DNA from: Puerhibacterium puerhi
GTDB lineage: Bacteria; Actinomycetota; Actinomycetes; Actinomycetales; Cellulomonadaceae
Assembly (NCBI RefSeq): GCF_009846865.1
Contig: NZ_WUWN01000009.1
Location: 45,279-109,278, forward strand
Length of the DNA stretch: 64,000 bases
Direction: 5' to 3'
This document shows, in pieces, positions 55,467 through 63,825 of the stretch. How positions within the stretch are numbered: position 1 is the stretch's first letter; the number at the start of each line of letters is the position of its first letter. The translations under genes were made by a program, and so were the position numbers. The notes below the pieces were generated by a model that did not search any database, was not told the DNA's origin, and was given only the letters and a program-made list of their open reading frames with translations.

Positions 55467-56966
55467 ATGAGCGCGATGGACCTGCCGGCGGACCGGCCGG
55501 TTCCCCGGCCGGCGTCCGCGCCGGCTTCCCAGGCGTCGCCCGCGTCGGCGCGGACCAAGGCGACCGCGACCGTCTGGATCTCGTGGGTCGCCCTGGCGCT
55601 CATGACCACCAGCTCGGTGGCCAGCCTGCGCGCGGCTCCGACGATGGCGGTCTACGGGCTGGCGTGCGTGTTCCTGTACATCGTCCCGGCGATCGTGTTC
55701 CTGCTGCCCACCTCCCTCGTGTCGGCGGAGCTGGCCTCGGGCTGGGACGGCGGGGTCTACAAGTGGGTGTCCCTGGGCATCTCGAACCCCATGGGCTTCC
55801 TCGCGATCTGGTGCCAGTTCGCGATGACGATCTTCTACTACCCGAGCCTGCTCGGGTTCGTCGCGAGCACGCTGGCATACGTGATCAACCCGGCGCTCGC
55901 GTCCAGCGGCGTCTGGACGGCGCTGGTGATCGTGGTCGTGTACTGGACCGGCGTCTGGGTCTCCTCGCGCGGCACGTCCGGCGTCGCGGGGCTCGCGAGC
56001 GCAGGCCTGATCATCGGCACGCTGATCCCCGGCACCGTGCTCGTGACGCTCGGCGCCGTCTTCCTGGGCCAGGGGAACCCGTCGGCGGCGCCGATGGACG
56101 CCTCCCACCTCCTGCCGCAGTGGGCCGGCCTGGCCAGCCTGGTGCTGATCGTGAACAACTTCCTGTCCTACTCGGGCATGGAGATGAACGCCGTCCACGT
56201 GGGATCGCTGCGGAACCCCGGCAGGGAGTTCCCCAAGGCGATGTTCCTGGCCATGGGGCTGGTGCTGCTGATCTTCATCCTGCCCGCGCTGGCCATCAGC
56301 TGGGTCGTCCCCGCCGAGCAGCTCTCCTTGACCGCCGGCGTGATGCAGGCGTTCGACGCGGTGTTCGCCCAGTTCGGCACGCAGTGGCTGACGCCGATCT
56401 TCGGCATCATGCTCGTGGCGGCCTCCCTCGGCGGCATGCTCACGTGGCTGGCAGGGCCGTCCAAGGGGCTGCTGCTCATCTCCCGGCAGGAGGGCTACCT
56501 CCCGCCCTTCCTGCAGCGGCTCAACAAGCACGGCGTGCAGCAGAACATCCTCGTCACCCAGGGCATCATCACCACGGTCATCGCCCTGGGCTACGCGCTG
56601 ATCCCGAACGTCTCCAGCGCCTACTGGATCTTCTCGGTCATCACCACGCAGGTGTACCTGATCATGTACCTGCTGATGTTCGCCGCCGCCGCCCGGCTGC
56701 GGCGCAGGGACCCGGACCACCCGCGCGGGTACCGGGCGCCCATGCTCGTCACGATCTGCGTGGTCGGGTTCGTGGCGTCCCTCGCCGCGCTGCTGGTGGG
56801 CTTCATCCCGCCGTCGCAGTTCGGCGGCAGCAACCCGCTGGTCTACCTGCTGATCGTCGGCGGCGGCGCGCTCGGGCTGGGGCTCCTCGTGCCGTTCTTG
56901 TTCTACCGGTTCCGCAAGCCGTCGTGGAAGCAGCCCGAGCCGGCCGGGCGGGAGGCGTCGTCATGA
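55467..56966 (+). CDS. APC superfamily amino acid permease/antiporter (GadC-like)
   Basis: 499 residues, about twelve helices. The sequence resembles glutamate:GABA-type antiporters: SSVASLRAAPTMAVYGLACVFLYIVPAIVFLLPTSLVSAEL at the start, LSYSGMEMNAVHVGSLRNPGREFPKA, and LTWLAGPSKGLLLISRQEGYLPPFLQ. It exchanges or imports amino acids; the exact pair is unknown. I chose ATG 55467 (G-rich ribosome site upstream); an open frame extends to 55362. Its stop overlaps the next gene by ATGA. Together with the dipeptidases it looks like a peptide-to-amino-acid exchange module. Confidence 0.88.
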   Translation: MSAMDLPADRPVPRPASAPASQASPASARTKATATVWISWVALALMTTSSVASLRAAPTMAVYGLACVFLYIVPAIVFLLPTSLVSAELASGWDGGVYKWVSLGISNPMGFLAIWCQFAMTIFYYPSLLGFVASTLAYVINPALASSGVWTALVIVVVYWTGVWVSSRGTSGVAGLASAGLIIGTLIPGTVLVTLGAVFLGQGNPSAAPMDASHLLPQWAGLASLVLIVNNFLSYSGMEMNAVHVGSLRNPGREFPKAMFLAMGLVLLIFILPALAISWVVPAEQLSLTAGVMQAFDAVFAQFGTQWLTPIFGIMLVAASLGGMLTWLAGPSKGLLLISRQEGYLPPFLQRLNKHGVQQNILVTQGIITTVIALGYALIPNVSSAYWIFSVITTQVYLIMYLLMFAAAARLRRRDPDHPRGYRAPMLVTICVVGFVASLAALLVGFIPPSQFGGSNPLVYLLIVGGGALGLGLLVPFLFYRFRKPSWKQPEPAGREASS

Positions 56967-57451
56967 CCGACCAGACCGCGAGGCAGCCCGGCGGCCAAGC
57001 CGTCGCCGGCAGCACGGCCGCGGAGCGGCCGGACCCGTGGCGCCGCGTCGTCTACTGGGCCGCGCTGGGCCTGCTCGTCCTGCTCGCCGTGGTGGCGCTG
57101 CTGATGTTCCGGGCGGCCCGCACGACCACCGAGGCGCAGGAGAAGGCCGACCAGCTCATCGCCGCCCTCGAGGACGCCGGCGCCCAGGCGCCGTCGCAGG
57201 AGCAGATCGTGCGGGTCCTCGGCGACGACGGCGGGGCGGCGTGCCAGGACCCGGGCAACGCCCTGCGCAAGGCCACCCTTCTCGCGCAGCTGACGAACGG
57301 GGCCTCCGGCCCCGGGACCCGCCCGGTGGTCGCCGACAGCCGCGTGGTCCAGGGACAGCTCCTCATCGTCCAGATCTACTGCCCGGACGAGCTGCAGGAG
57401 TTCGAGGACACCGTCGCGAGCCTGGAGCTGCAGGACGTGGTGAACGGATGA
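56963..57451 (+). CDS. small single-pass membrane protein, unknown function
   Basis: 162 residues: a cytoplasmic ~27 residues, one transmembrane helix (about 28-50, VVYWAALGLLVLLAVVALLMF) and an extracytoplasmic domain with a short coiled coil (TTEAQEKADQLIAALEDAG) and two cysteines (AACQDP, IYCPDE), which could pair. Overlaps the antiporter stop and the dipeptidase start (both ATGA), so it is made in fixed ratio with them. It may be an accessory subunit of the antiporter (inference from coupling only). Confidence 0.72.
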   Translation: MTDQTARQPGGQAVAGSTAAERPDPWRRVVYWAALGLLVLLAVVALLMFRAARTTTEAQEKADQLIAALEDAGAQAPSQEQIVRVLGDDGGAACQDPGNALRKATLLAQLTNGASGPGTRPVVADSRVVQGQLLIVQIYCPDELQEFEDTVASLELQDVVNG

Positions 57452-58854
57452 CGACCGCCGACCGCGCCACCGGTTCGACCGCCGGACCCACCGCTGACCT
57501 CGAGGCCCGGGTGCGGGCCCAGATGTCCCGGACCCGCACGGACCTGGCCGAGCTGGTGGCCATCCGGTCGGTCGCGGACGCGCGCCAGTTCCCGCCCGAG
57601 GAGTGCGCGCGCGCCGCGCGCTGGGTCTGCGAGGCGTTCCGCGAGCTGGGCTTCGCCGACGTCGCGCTGCACGACACGCCCGACGGCAGCCAGGCGGTCG
57701 TCGGGTCTCGTCCCGGCGGCGGTCCCGGAGCTCCGACCGTGCTCCTCTACGCGCACTACGACGTCCAGCCGCCGCTCGACGACGGGGCCTGGCGCACGCC
57801 CCCGTTCGAGCTCACGGAGGCGGACGGGCGGTGGTTCGGGCGCGGCGCGGCCGACTGCAAGGGCAACATCGTCATGCTCCTGACCGCCCTGCGCGCGCTC
57901 GAGGACGACGTCCCGGTGAACCTCCGGCTGGTCGTGGAGGGCTCGGAGGAGCAGGGCACCGGCGGGCTGGAGGACTTCGTGCCCGGTCACGCCGACCTGC
58001 TGCAGGCAGACGCGGTCCTCGTCTGCGACACCGGCGACGCGGCCGTCGGCGTCCCCGCGGTCACCGTCAGCCTGCGGGGCATGGTCAACGTCGTCGTCGA
58101 CGTCGAGGCGCTGCCGTCGGAGCTGCACTCCGGCATGTTCGGCGGTCCGGCCCCGGACGCGCTCGCCGCGCTCGTGGCCATGCTGGCCACGCTCCGGGAC
58201 GAGGGCGGCGACACCACGGTGCTCGGCCTGGACCACACCCAGACCTGGCCAGGGGCGCCGTACGACCCCGACGCGTTTCGCCGCGACGCCGGCGTGGCGC
58301 CCGCCGAGTCGCTCCTCGGCTCGGGCACGGTCTCGGACATGCTGTGGGCCCGGCCGGCCCTCACGGTCCTCGGCATCGACTGCCCGCCCGTCGTGGGGTC
58401 GTCCGCCTCCATCGTGCCCCGGGCGAGCGCCCGGCTGAACCTCCGCATCCCACCGGGCATCGCACCGGACCAGGCGCAGACGGCCCTGACCGGGCACCTG
58501 GCCGAGGTCGCGCCGTGGGGGGTCCAGGTGGGCGTGCGGCTCGAGTCGAAGGGGGCGCCCTTCCGGGCCGGCACGGAGGGACCGGCGTACGCGGCGATGG
58601 CCGCGGCGATGCGGGAGGCGTTCGGGCGCGACATGGTGCTGCTCGGCCAGGGCGGATCCATCCCGCTGTGCACCGTCCTCGCCGAGACCTACCCGGACGC
58701 CGAGCTGCTGCTGATGGGCGTGGAGGAGCCGCTGGCCCTGATCCATGCCCCCAACGAGAGCGTCGACCCGCAGGAGATCGAGCGCCTGGCCGTCGCCGTG
58801 GGCGGCTTCCTGCAGCGGTACGCCGGGGAGCCGACGCCGCCGCCGTCGCCGTGA
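57448..58854 (+). CDS. M20 family metallopeptidase (dipeptidase)
   Basis: 468 residues, two-zinc peptidase. Ligands and catalytic residues: His in AHYDVQPP, Asp in GAADCKGN, Glu pair in EGSEEQGT, Asp in CDTGDAAV and a late His in ALIHAPNE. A lid/dimerisation domain (about 200-350) begins [23 protein letters not shown]. Closest to cytosolic beta-Ala-His/CNDP-like dipeptidases. ATGA overlap with the small membrane protein. Last gene of the coupled operon; a hairpin follows at 58872. Confidence 0.92.
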   Translation: MTTADRATGSTAGPTADLEARVRAQMSRTRTDLAELVAIRSVADARQFPPEECARAARWVCEAFRELGFADVALHDTPDGSQAVVGSRPGGGPGAPTVLLYAHYDVQPPLDDGAWRTPPFELTEADGRWFGRGAADCKGNIVMLLTALRALEDDVPVNLRLVVEGSEEQGTGGLEDFVPGHADLLQADAVLVCDTGDAAVGVPAVTVSLRGMVNVVVDVEALPSELHSGMFGGPAPDALAALVAMLATLRDEGGDTTVLGLDHTQTWPGAPYDPDAFRRDAGVAPAESLLGSGTVSDMLWARPALTVLGIDCPPVVGSSASIVPRASARLNLRIPPGIAPDQAQTALTGHLAEVAPWGVQVGVRLESKGAPFRAGTEGPAYAAMAAAMREAFGRDMVLLGQGGSIPLCTVLAETYPDAELLLMGVEEPLALIHAPNESVDPQEIERLAVAVGGFLQRYAGEPTPPPSP

Positions 58855-58871
58855 CAGGTGCACGAGAGGGA

Positions 58872-58900
58872 GGCGCGTCACCTCTGGCGGGTGGCGCGCC
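58872..58900 (+). terminator. hairpin after the M20 dipeptidase gene
   Basis: Arms GGCGCGTCACC (58872-58882) and GGTGGCGCGCC (58890-58900), 11 bp with one G-T wobble, loop 7 nt. Followed by a mildly T-rich stretch. It insulates the operon from the rpmG remnant. Confidence 0.55.
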
Positions 58901-58960
58901 GCCGTCGTTCCCTGGAGGAGACGGCCGGGAATACTTGCACGTCGCGGGCGCTTAGGAGAC

Positions 58961-59056
58961 AAGAACCGCCGCAACTACCCGGACCGCATGGTCGTCCGCA
59001 GGTACGACCCGGTCGCCAGGCAGCACGTCGACTTCCGCGAGGAGCGCCCGAGATGA
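58961..59056 (+). pseudogene. rpmG: 5'-truncated ribosomal protein bL33 gene (zinc-free type)
   Basis: The 31 codons before the stop read [19 protein letters not shown], then a run ending [10 protein letters not shown]: the C-terminal half of cysteine-free L33 of actinobacteria, normally about 54-56 residues. Codons for the N-terminal half (expected ...STAGTGYTYVTR) are absent in all three frames of the preceding 100 bases, and no start codon with a ribosome site fits. The stop overlaps the rpmE2 ATG (ATGA), so the old gene was co-translated with rpmE2. Deletion is the simplest reading; an assembly error is possible. Confidence 0.75.
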
Positions 59057-59334
59057 AGAAGGACATCCACCCCACCTACGGCCCCGTCGTGTTCCGCGAC
59101 GCGAGCGCCGGGTTCGCCTTCCTGACCCGCTCGACCCTGGCCGGGGACACGGCCGCGGGCCCGGGCCGGCCCGCCAAGACGATCGAGTGGGAGGACGGCA
59201 ACACCTACCCGGTCGTGGACGTGGAGATCTCCAGCGCGAGCCACCCGTTCTGGACGGGCAGCGCGCGTGTGGTCGACACCGCCGGTCGCGTGGAGAAGTT
59301 CCGCCAGCGCTACGGCGACCGCGGCAAGCGCTGA
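59053..59334 (+). CDS. rpmE2: 50S ribosomal protein bL31 type B
   Basis: 93 residues. [28 protein letters not shown] and the ending [16 protein letters not shown] are typical of L31 type B. It lacks the four zinc-binding cysteines, so it is the zinc-free paralogue made under zinc limitation so that zinc-holding L31 can be displaced. ATG 59053 overlaps the stop of the rpmG remnant. I see no Zur box upstream; it may have been lost with the 5' part of rpmG. Followed by a clear terminator. Confidence 0.93.
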   Translation: MKKDIHPTYGPVVFRDASAGFAFLTRSTLAGDTAAGPGRPAKTIEWEDGNTYPVVDVEISSASHPFWTGSARVVDTAGRVEKFRQRYGDRGKR

Positions 59335-59390
59335 CCCCGCTGCCCGGGCCCGCCGGTCCGGGCACCGAGAGCCGACAGCACGACGCGCGA

Positions 59391-59418
59391 GGGCGCGGCA
59401 CCTGCGGGTGCCGCGCCC
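59391..59418 (+). terminator. intrinsic terminator after rpmE2
   Basis: Perfect 12-bp stem GGGCGCGGCACC / GGTGCCGCGCCC with a 4-nt loop, followed by TTCGTCGT. Confidence 0.85.
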
Positions 59419-59469
59419 TTCGTCGTCCCGTCACACGTCGCGCCAGGTCACGAACCGGCAAGATGCAGT

Positions 59470-59484
59470 TGATAATCGTTCTCA
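59470..59484 (+). promoter_or_regulatory. Zur-type box 1 upstream of aztD
   Basis: TGATAATCGTTCTCA, a 7-1-7 palindrome-like box close to the actinobacterial Zur consensus TGANAAT-N-ATTNTCA. It stands out as AT-rich in this GC-rich window. Confidence 0.8.
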
Positions 59485-59509
59485 CTTCTGCTTCGCTGGG
59501 CGCATCGCG

Positions 59510-59524
59510 TGAGAACCGTTCTCA
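59510..59524 (+). promoter_or_regulatory. Zur-type box 2 upstream of aztD
   Basis: TGAGAACCGTTCTCA, a perfect 7-1-7 palindrome 40 bp downstream of box 1 and 29 bases before the aztD ATG. Confidence 0.82.
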
Positions 59525-59553
59525 TGTGATCCGACGACGCAGAAGGACCCCGC

Positions 59554-60891
59554 ATGCACCGCACGACCACCCGCCGCCTGTCGGCGCTCGCCCTGATGCT
59601 GCCGCTGGCCCTCGCGGCCTGCGCCCCGAGCGACGCCGGCTCCGACGCCGCCGCGTCCACGCCCGCCCCTGAGGAGACCCCTGCCGCCACCGAGGAGCAG
59701 GCCCCCACCCCACGCATCGCCGTGACCTACGACGGCGGCGTCCGCGTGCTCGACGCGATGACGCTGGAGGAGGTGGGCGACCTGGAGATCGGCGGCTTCA
59801 CCCGGCTCAACCCGGCCGGCGACGGGCGGCACCTGCTGGTCTCCACCACCGGCGGCTTCCGCGTCCTGGACGCCGGCACGTGGGCGCAGGCGCACGGCGA
59901 CCACGCGCACTACTGGACGTCGGCGCCCGAGCTGCTGGACGTCATGTACCCGGCCGAGGAGCCGGGCCACGCGGTGCACCACGCCGGGCGCACCGCGCTG
60001 TTCGCCGACGGCACCGGCGAGGTCACCGTGCTCGACCCGGCCCACGTCGCCGAGCCGGGCGACGCCGTCGTCGACCGGCTCGCGCTCCCCGCCGCGCACC
60101 ACGGCGTCGCCGTGCCGCTGTCGGACGACACCATGGTGGTCTCCGAGGGCACCGCGGAGACCCGCACGGGCATCCGCGTGCTGGACGCCGACGGCGCCGA
60201 GCTCGCGGCGAACGACCAGTGCCCGGGCGTGCACGGGGAGGCCGTCGCCGCCGACGAGGCCGTGGTCATCGGCTGCGAGGACGGTGCGCTCGTCTACGCC
60301 CACGGCACGATCACCAAGGTGCAGGCGCCCGACGCCTACGGCCGGATCGGCAATCAGGCCGGCAGCGACGCGTCGCCCGTCGTGCTCGGCGACTACAAGA
60401 CCGACCCGGACGCGGAGCTCGAGCGCCCGACGCGCGTCTCCCTCGTCGACACCCGCGACGCGTCCCTCACGCTGGTCGACCTGCCCGCGAGCTACACGTT
60501 CCGCTCCCTGGCCCGCGGCGACGACGGCGAGGCGCTCGTGCTCGGCACCGACGGGCAGCTGCACGTCATCGACCCGGAGGCCGGCACGCTCGTGAGGTCC
60601 GTCCCGGTGATCGACGCCTGGGAGGAGCCGGTCGAGTGGCAGGAGCCGCGCCCGGCGGTCCTCGCGCTCGACGGCTCGGTCTACGTGACCGACCCGGCGA
60701 CGCAGTCGGTCCACGCCGTCGACGTGGAGTCCGGGAAGGTGTGGAAGAGCGCGCAGCTCGACGTGACACCGAACGAGATCAGCGGCGTCACCGGCGAAGG
60801 GGCCACGGAGCACGCGCACTCCGAGCACGCGCACGCCGAGCACGACCACGAGCACGACCACGCTGGCGACGAGCACGCGCACGAGGGCTGA
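59554..60891 (+). CDS. aztD: zinc metallochaperone AztD-like lipoprotein
   Basis: 445 residues. Signal peptide with lipobox LAAC (lipidated Cys near residue 23), an acidic Ala/Pro/Glu linker and a beta-propeller-like domain with His pairs (HGDHAHYW, HAVHHAGR, HHGVAVP). The last ~27 residues are His-rich (repeated HAHSEH / DHEHDH patterns) and likely bind zinc. AztD hands zinc to the solute-binding protein AztC of the AztABC importer. Two Zur-type boxes and an AGAAGGA ribosome site lie upstream, so it should be induced by zinc shortage. The transporter genes are not in the window. Confidence 0.88.
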   Translation: MHRTTTRRLSALALMLPLALAACAPSDAGSDAAASTPAPEETPAATEEQAPTPRIAVTYDGGVRVLDAMTLEEVGDLEIGGFTRLNPAGDGRHLLVSTTGGFRVLDAGTWAQAHGDHAHYWTSAPELLDVMYPAEEPGHAVHHAGRTALFADGTGEVTVLDPAHVAEPGDAVVDRLALPAAHHGVAVPLSDDTMVVSEGTAETRTGIRVLDADGAELAANDQCPGVHGEAVAADEAVVIGCEDGALVYAHGTITKVQAPDAYGRIGNQAGSDASPVVLGDYKTDPDAELERPTRVSLVDTRDASLTLVDLPASYTFRSLARGDDGEALVLGTDGQLHVIDPEAGTLVRSVPVIDAWEEPVEWQEPRPAVLALDGSVYVTDPATQSVHAVDVESGKVWKSAQLDVTPNEISGVTGEGATEHAHSEHAHAEHDHEHDHAGDEHAHEG

Positions 60892-60951
60892 GGCCGCACG
60901 CCCGGCGGCGGCGCACCCGCGCGGGGCGCGCCGCCGCCGGCGTGGGCCGGC

Positions 60952-62754
60952 TCAGCGGCGGCGGCGCGTGCCGAAGACGGAGCGCGTGATCTCCCGGGCC
61001 AGGGTGCTGCCCGCCGTGCGCAGCAACGAGTCCAGCGGGCCGGCGGAGCGGCGCGACGACGTGCGCGCCCCGCCCGAGCGCCCGCGGGCCGCCTCGCGCT
61101 CGAGCCGCTCGCGGCGCTCCGCGAGCTCGGCCCGTTCCTTCTCCGCCTGCGCCGCGCGCTCGGCCTGCGCCTCGGCCGCGGCGCGCGCCGCGGCCTGCTC
61201 CTGGGCGCGCACCTGCAGCAGCTCCGCCGCCGACTCGCGGTCGACCGCGGTGCCGTAGGTCCGCTGCCCCGGCGAGGCGGCCACGATCCGCTCGGCGACG
61301 TCGGGCGGTGCCGGCGCCATGGCCGACTGCGGGGCCCGCACGCGCGTCCACGCCACCGGGGCCGGGGCGCCCTGCTCGGTGAGCACCGTGACCACCGCGT
61401 CGCCGGTGCCGAGCGACTGCAGCAGCCGCTCGAGGTCGTACGGGGAGCGCGGGAACGTGCGCACCGCGCGGCGCAGCGCCGTCGCGTCGTCGGGCGTGAA
61501 GGCCCGCAGCGCGTGCTGGACGCGGTTGCCGAGCTGGGCCAGGACGTCGGCCGGCACGTCCTTGGGCGACTGGGTGACGAAGAAGACGCCCACCCCCTTG
61601 GAGCGGATGAGGCGCACCGTCTGGACGACCTGCTGGAGGAACTCCTTCGAGGCGCCGGTGAACAGCAGGTGCGCCTCGTCGAGGAAGAACACCAGCCGCG
61701 GCCGCTCGGGGTCGCCGACCTCGGGCAGCTCCTGGTACAGGTCGGCCAGCAACCACATCAGGAACGTCGAGAACAGCGCCGGGCGGTCGGCGACGGCGGG
61801 CAGCTCGAGGCACGAGATCACGCCCCGGCCCTCGGCGGTGGTGCGCAGCAGGTCCGCCGTCGCGAAGGCCGGCTCGCCGAAGAACGCGTCGGCGCCCTGC
61901 GCCTGCAGCGCGACGATCTCGCGCAGGATCACCCCGGCGGTGGCGGGGGAGACGCCGCCGATGCCGTGGAGCTGGTCCCTCCCGTCGTCGGAGACGAGGT
62001 AGGCGATCGTGGACCGCAGGTCCGCGAGCTCGAGCAGCGCCAGGCCCTGGGAGTCCGCCCAGTGGAAGACGAGCCCCAGGCTCGACTCCTGCGTCGCGTT
62101 GAGGCCCAGCACCTTGCCGAGCAGCAGCGGGCCGAAGTCGGTGACGGTGGTGCGGATCGGCACGCCGGTGCCCAGGCCGCCCAGGGAGTAGAGCTCCACC
62201 GGGTAGGCGGTGGGTCGCCACGGCTGGCCGATGCCCGCGGCCCGGCGCGCGACCGCGTCGTCCGGGGCTCCCGGGACCGCGAGGCCCGACAGGTCGCCCT
62301 TGACGTCGGCGAGGAACACCGGCACCCCGGCGTCCGAGAGGCCCTCCGCCATGCCCTGGAGCGTCTTGGTCTTGCCGGTGCCGGTCGCCCCCGCCACGAG
62401 CCCGTGGCGGTTGAGCATGCGCAGCGCGAAGCCCACCTGCACGTCCGCGTCCGGCACCGGGTCCGCGCCCGGCTCGCCCTCCAGCAGCGCGCCCAGGGGC
62501 AGCGTGCCGCCGGGGGAGGCGTACGCCGCGGCGACCTCGGCCGCGTACCCCGCGAGCCCCGACGTCGGCGCCGCGGGCGGGGTCGTGCCGCCGGCCCGGG
62601 TCGCGGCCTCGGCCGCCTCGGCCGCCTCGAGGGCCGCCTGCGCCGCTGCGGCCCTCGCCTCGGCGGCCTCCGCGGCGGCCTGCGCCGCCGCCGCGCGCAG
62701 CGCGGCGAGCTCGGCGGCGGAAGGTCCGGCGGAGCGGGCGTCGTCGTCCGACAT
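60952..62754 (-). CDS. HerA/FtsK-like ATPase, DUF853 family
   Basis: 600 residues: an Ala/Glu-rich coiled-coil N-terminus (about 15-50), an AAA-type P-loop ATPase with Walker A GATGTGKTKT (about 118-127), Walker B VFFLDEAHLLF and arginine-finger-like region, and a second coiled coil (about 505-560). DUF853 proteins are hexameric nucleotide triphosphatases of the HerA group; cellular role unclear. ATG 62754 lies 6 nt after TACGTT (62766-62761), leaderless-type. Convergent with aztD. Confidence 0.87.
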   Translation of the reverse strand: MSDDDARSAGPSAAELAALRAAAAQAAAEAAEARAAAAQAALEAAEAAEAATRAGGTTPPAAPTSGLAGYAAEVAAAYASPGGTLPLGALLEGEPGADPVPDADVQVGFALRMLNRHGLVAGATGTGKTKTLQGMAEGLSDAGVPVFLADVKGDLSGLAVPGAPDDAVARRAAGIGQPWRPTAYPVELYSLGGLGTGVPIRTTVTDFGPLLLGKVLGLNATQESSLGLVFHWADSQGLALLELADLRSTIAYLVSDDGRDQLHGIGGVSPATAGVILREIVALQAQGADAFFGEPAFATADLLRTTAEGRGVISCLELPAVADRPALFSTFLMWLLADLYQELPEVGDPERPRLVFFLDEAHLLFTGASKEFLQQVVQTVRLIRSKGVGVFFVTQSPKDVPADVLAQLGNRVQHALRAFTPDDATALRRAVRTFPRSPYDLERLLQSLGTGDAVVTVLTEQGAPAPVAWTRVRAPQSAMAPAPPDVAERIVAASPGQRTYGTAVDRESAAELLQVRAQEQAAARAAAEAQAERAAQAEKERAELAERRERLEREAARGRSGGARTSSRRSAGPLDSLLRTAGSTLAREITRSVFGTRRRR

Positions 62755-62820
62755 GCTCGCAACGTAGCGCGCGGCCACCGGCGGCGCTCTGCGAGCGCGC
62801 GTCGGTAGGGTGGCCGTGCC

Positions 62821-63702
62821 ATGACCGACGCCCGCCCCTCCACGTCCCTGCCACCGGTGCGGGTGGTGACCGACTCCACCGCCTGCCTGCCGCCGGCGGC
62901 GCCCGGCGGCGCCACCCCGCTCGTCGTGCCGCTGCGGGTGGTCGCGCCCGACGGCGAGCACCGCGAGGGCGTCGACCTGGACCCCGTCGCCGTCGCCGAG
63001 CGGATCGCGGCCGGTGAGCTCCTGACGACCTCGCAGCCCCCGCCGGAGGACCTCGCGGCCGCCTACCGCGACGCGGTCCGCTCGGGTGCCCGGGCGGTCG
63101 TCGCCGTGCACCTGTCGGGTGCGCTGTCCGGCACGGTGGGCGCCGCGGCGCGCGCGGGGCAGCGCGCGATGGTCCCCGTGCGGGTCGTCGACTCGCGCAC
63201 CGTCGCGATGGGCCTCGGCTTCGCCGCGCAGGCCGCTGCGGCGTGCGCGGCCGCCGGCGCCGACGCCGCGCACGTGGCCGAGCGGGCGGCGCAGGTCGCC
63301 CGCGCCGGGCGCACGCTGTTCCTCGTCGACTCGCTGGACCACCTGCGCCGCGGCGGGCGCCTGTCGGCGGGTGCCGCGGCGCTCGGCACCGCGCTCGGGG
63401 TGCGACCCCTGCTGGAGATCCGCGACGGGCGCATCCAGACGGTCCAGCGGGTGCGCACCCGCGCCGCGGCCCTCGACCGGCTCGTCACCCTCGCGGTGGA
63501 GCACGCCGCGGGCTGCGCGGCCCCGGCGGTCGCCGTGCACCACCTCGGCGCCGAGGACCGGGCCGCCGACGTCGCGCAGCGGCTCGCCGGCGAGCTCGGC
63601 GTGGCCCCGGTCGTCACACCGGTCAGCGCCGTGCTCGGCGCGCACGCCGGGCCGGGGGCCCTCGCCGTGGTGGTCACCGACGTCGGGGGGCACGCGCACT
63701 GA
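62821..63702 (+). CDS. DegV family protein (fatty-acid binding)
   Basis: 293 residues, two-domain DegV fold. VVTDSTACLPP at the start, TTSQPPPEDLAAAYRDAVRSGA (Thr-Ser that contacts the carboxylate), VHLSGALSGTVGAA, VDSRTVAMGLGFAAQAAA and LDHLRRGGRLS. DegV proteins deliver fatty acids to FakA-type kinases. TAGGGT (62806-62811) lies 9 nt before the ATG. It precedes the presumed comEA, the common actinobacterial order. Confidence 0.93.
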   Translation: MTDARPSTSLPPVRVVTDSTACLPPAAPGGATPLVVPLRVVAPDGEHREGVDLDPVAVAERIAAGELLTTSQPPPEDLAAAYRDAVRSGARAVVAVHLSGALSGTVGAAARAGQRAMVPVRVVDSRTVAMGLGFAAQAAAACAAAGADAAHVAERAAQVARAGRTLFLVDSLDHLRRGGRLSAGAAALGTALGVRPLLEIRDGRIQTVQRVRTRAAALDRLVTLAVEHAAGCAAPAVAVHHLGAEDRAADVAQRLAGELGVAPVVTPVSAVLGAHAGPGALAVVVTDVGGHAH

Positions 63703-63714
63703 CGGGTCGGGCGA

Positions 63715-63740
63715 GCAGCCCGCCGTCGCGGCGGGGCTGC
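63715..63740 (+). terminator. hairpin after degV
   Basis: GCAGCCCGCCG and CGGCGGGGCTGC pair with one bulged base and a 3-nt loop, starting 12 bases past the stop. Confidence 0.45.
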
Positions 63741-63825
63741 CCCCAGGCGGCGTGACCCGCGGGTCCTCCACAGCCGGCCGGGGGCGGCCGACGGGGTGCA
63801 CGGACCGCCGCCTAGCGTCGCCGAC

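Noticed and set aside
58872..58900. TCACCT-N5-GGGTGG resembling the LAL-type operator
   Set aside because: Both halves are imperfect, there is no NANNNT at 22-23 nt, and the sequence is better explained as the stem of a terminator hairpin.
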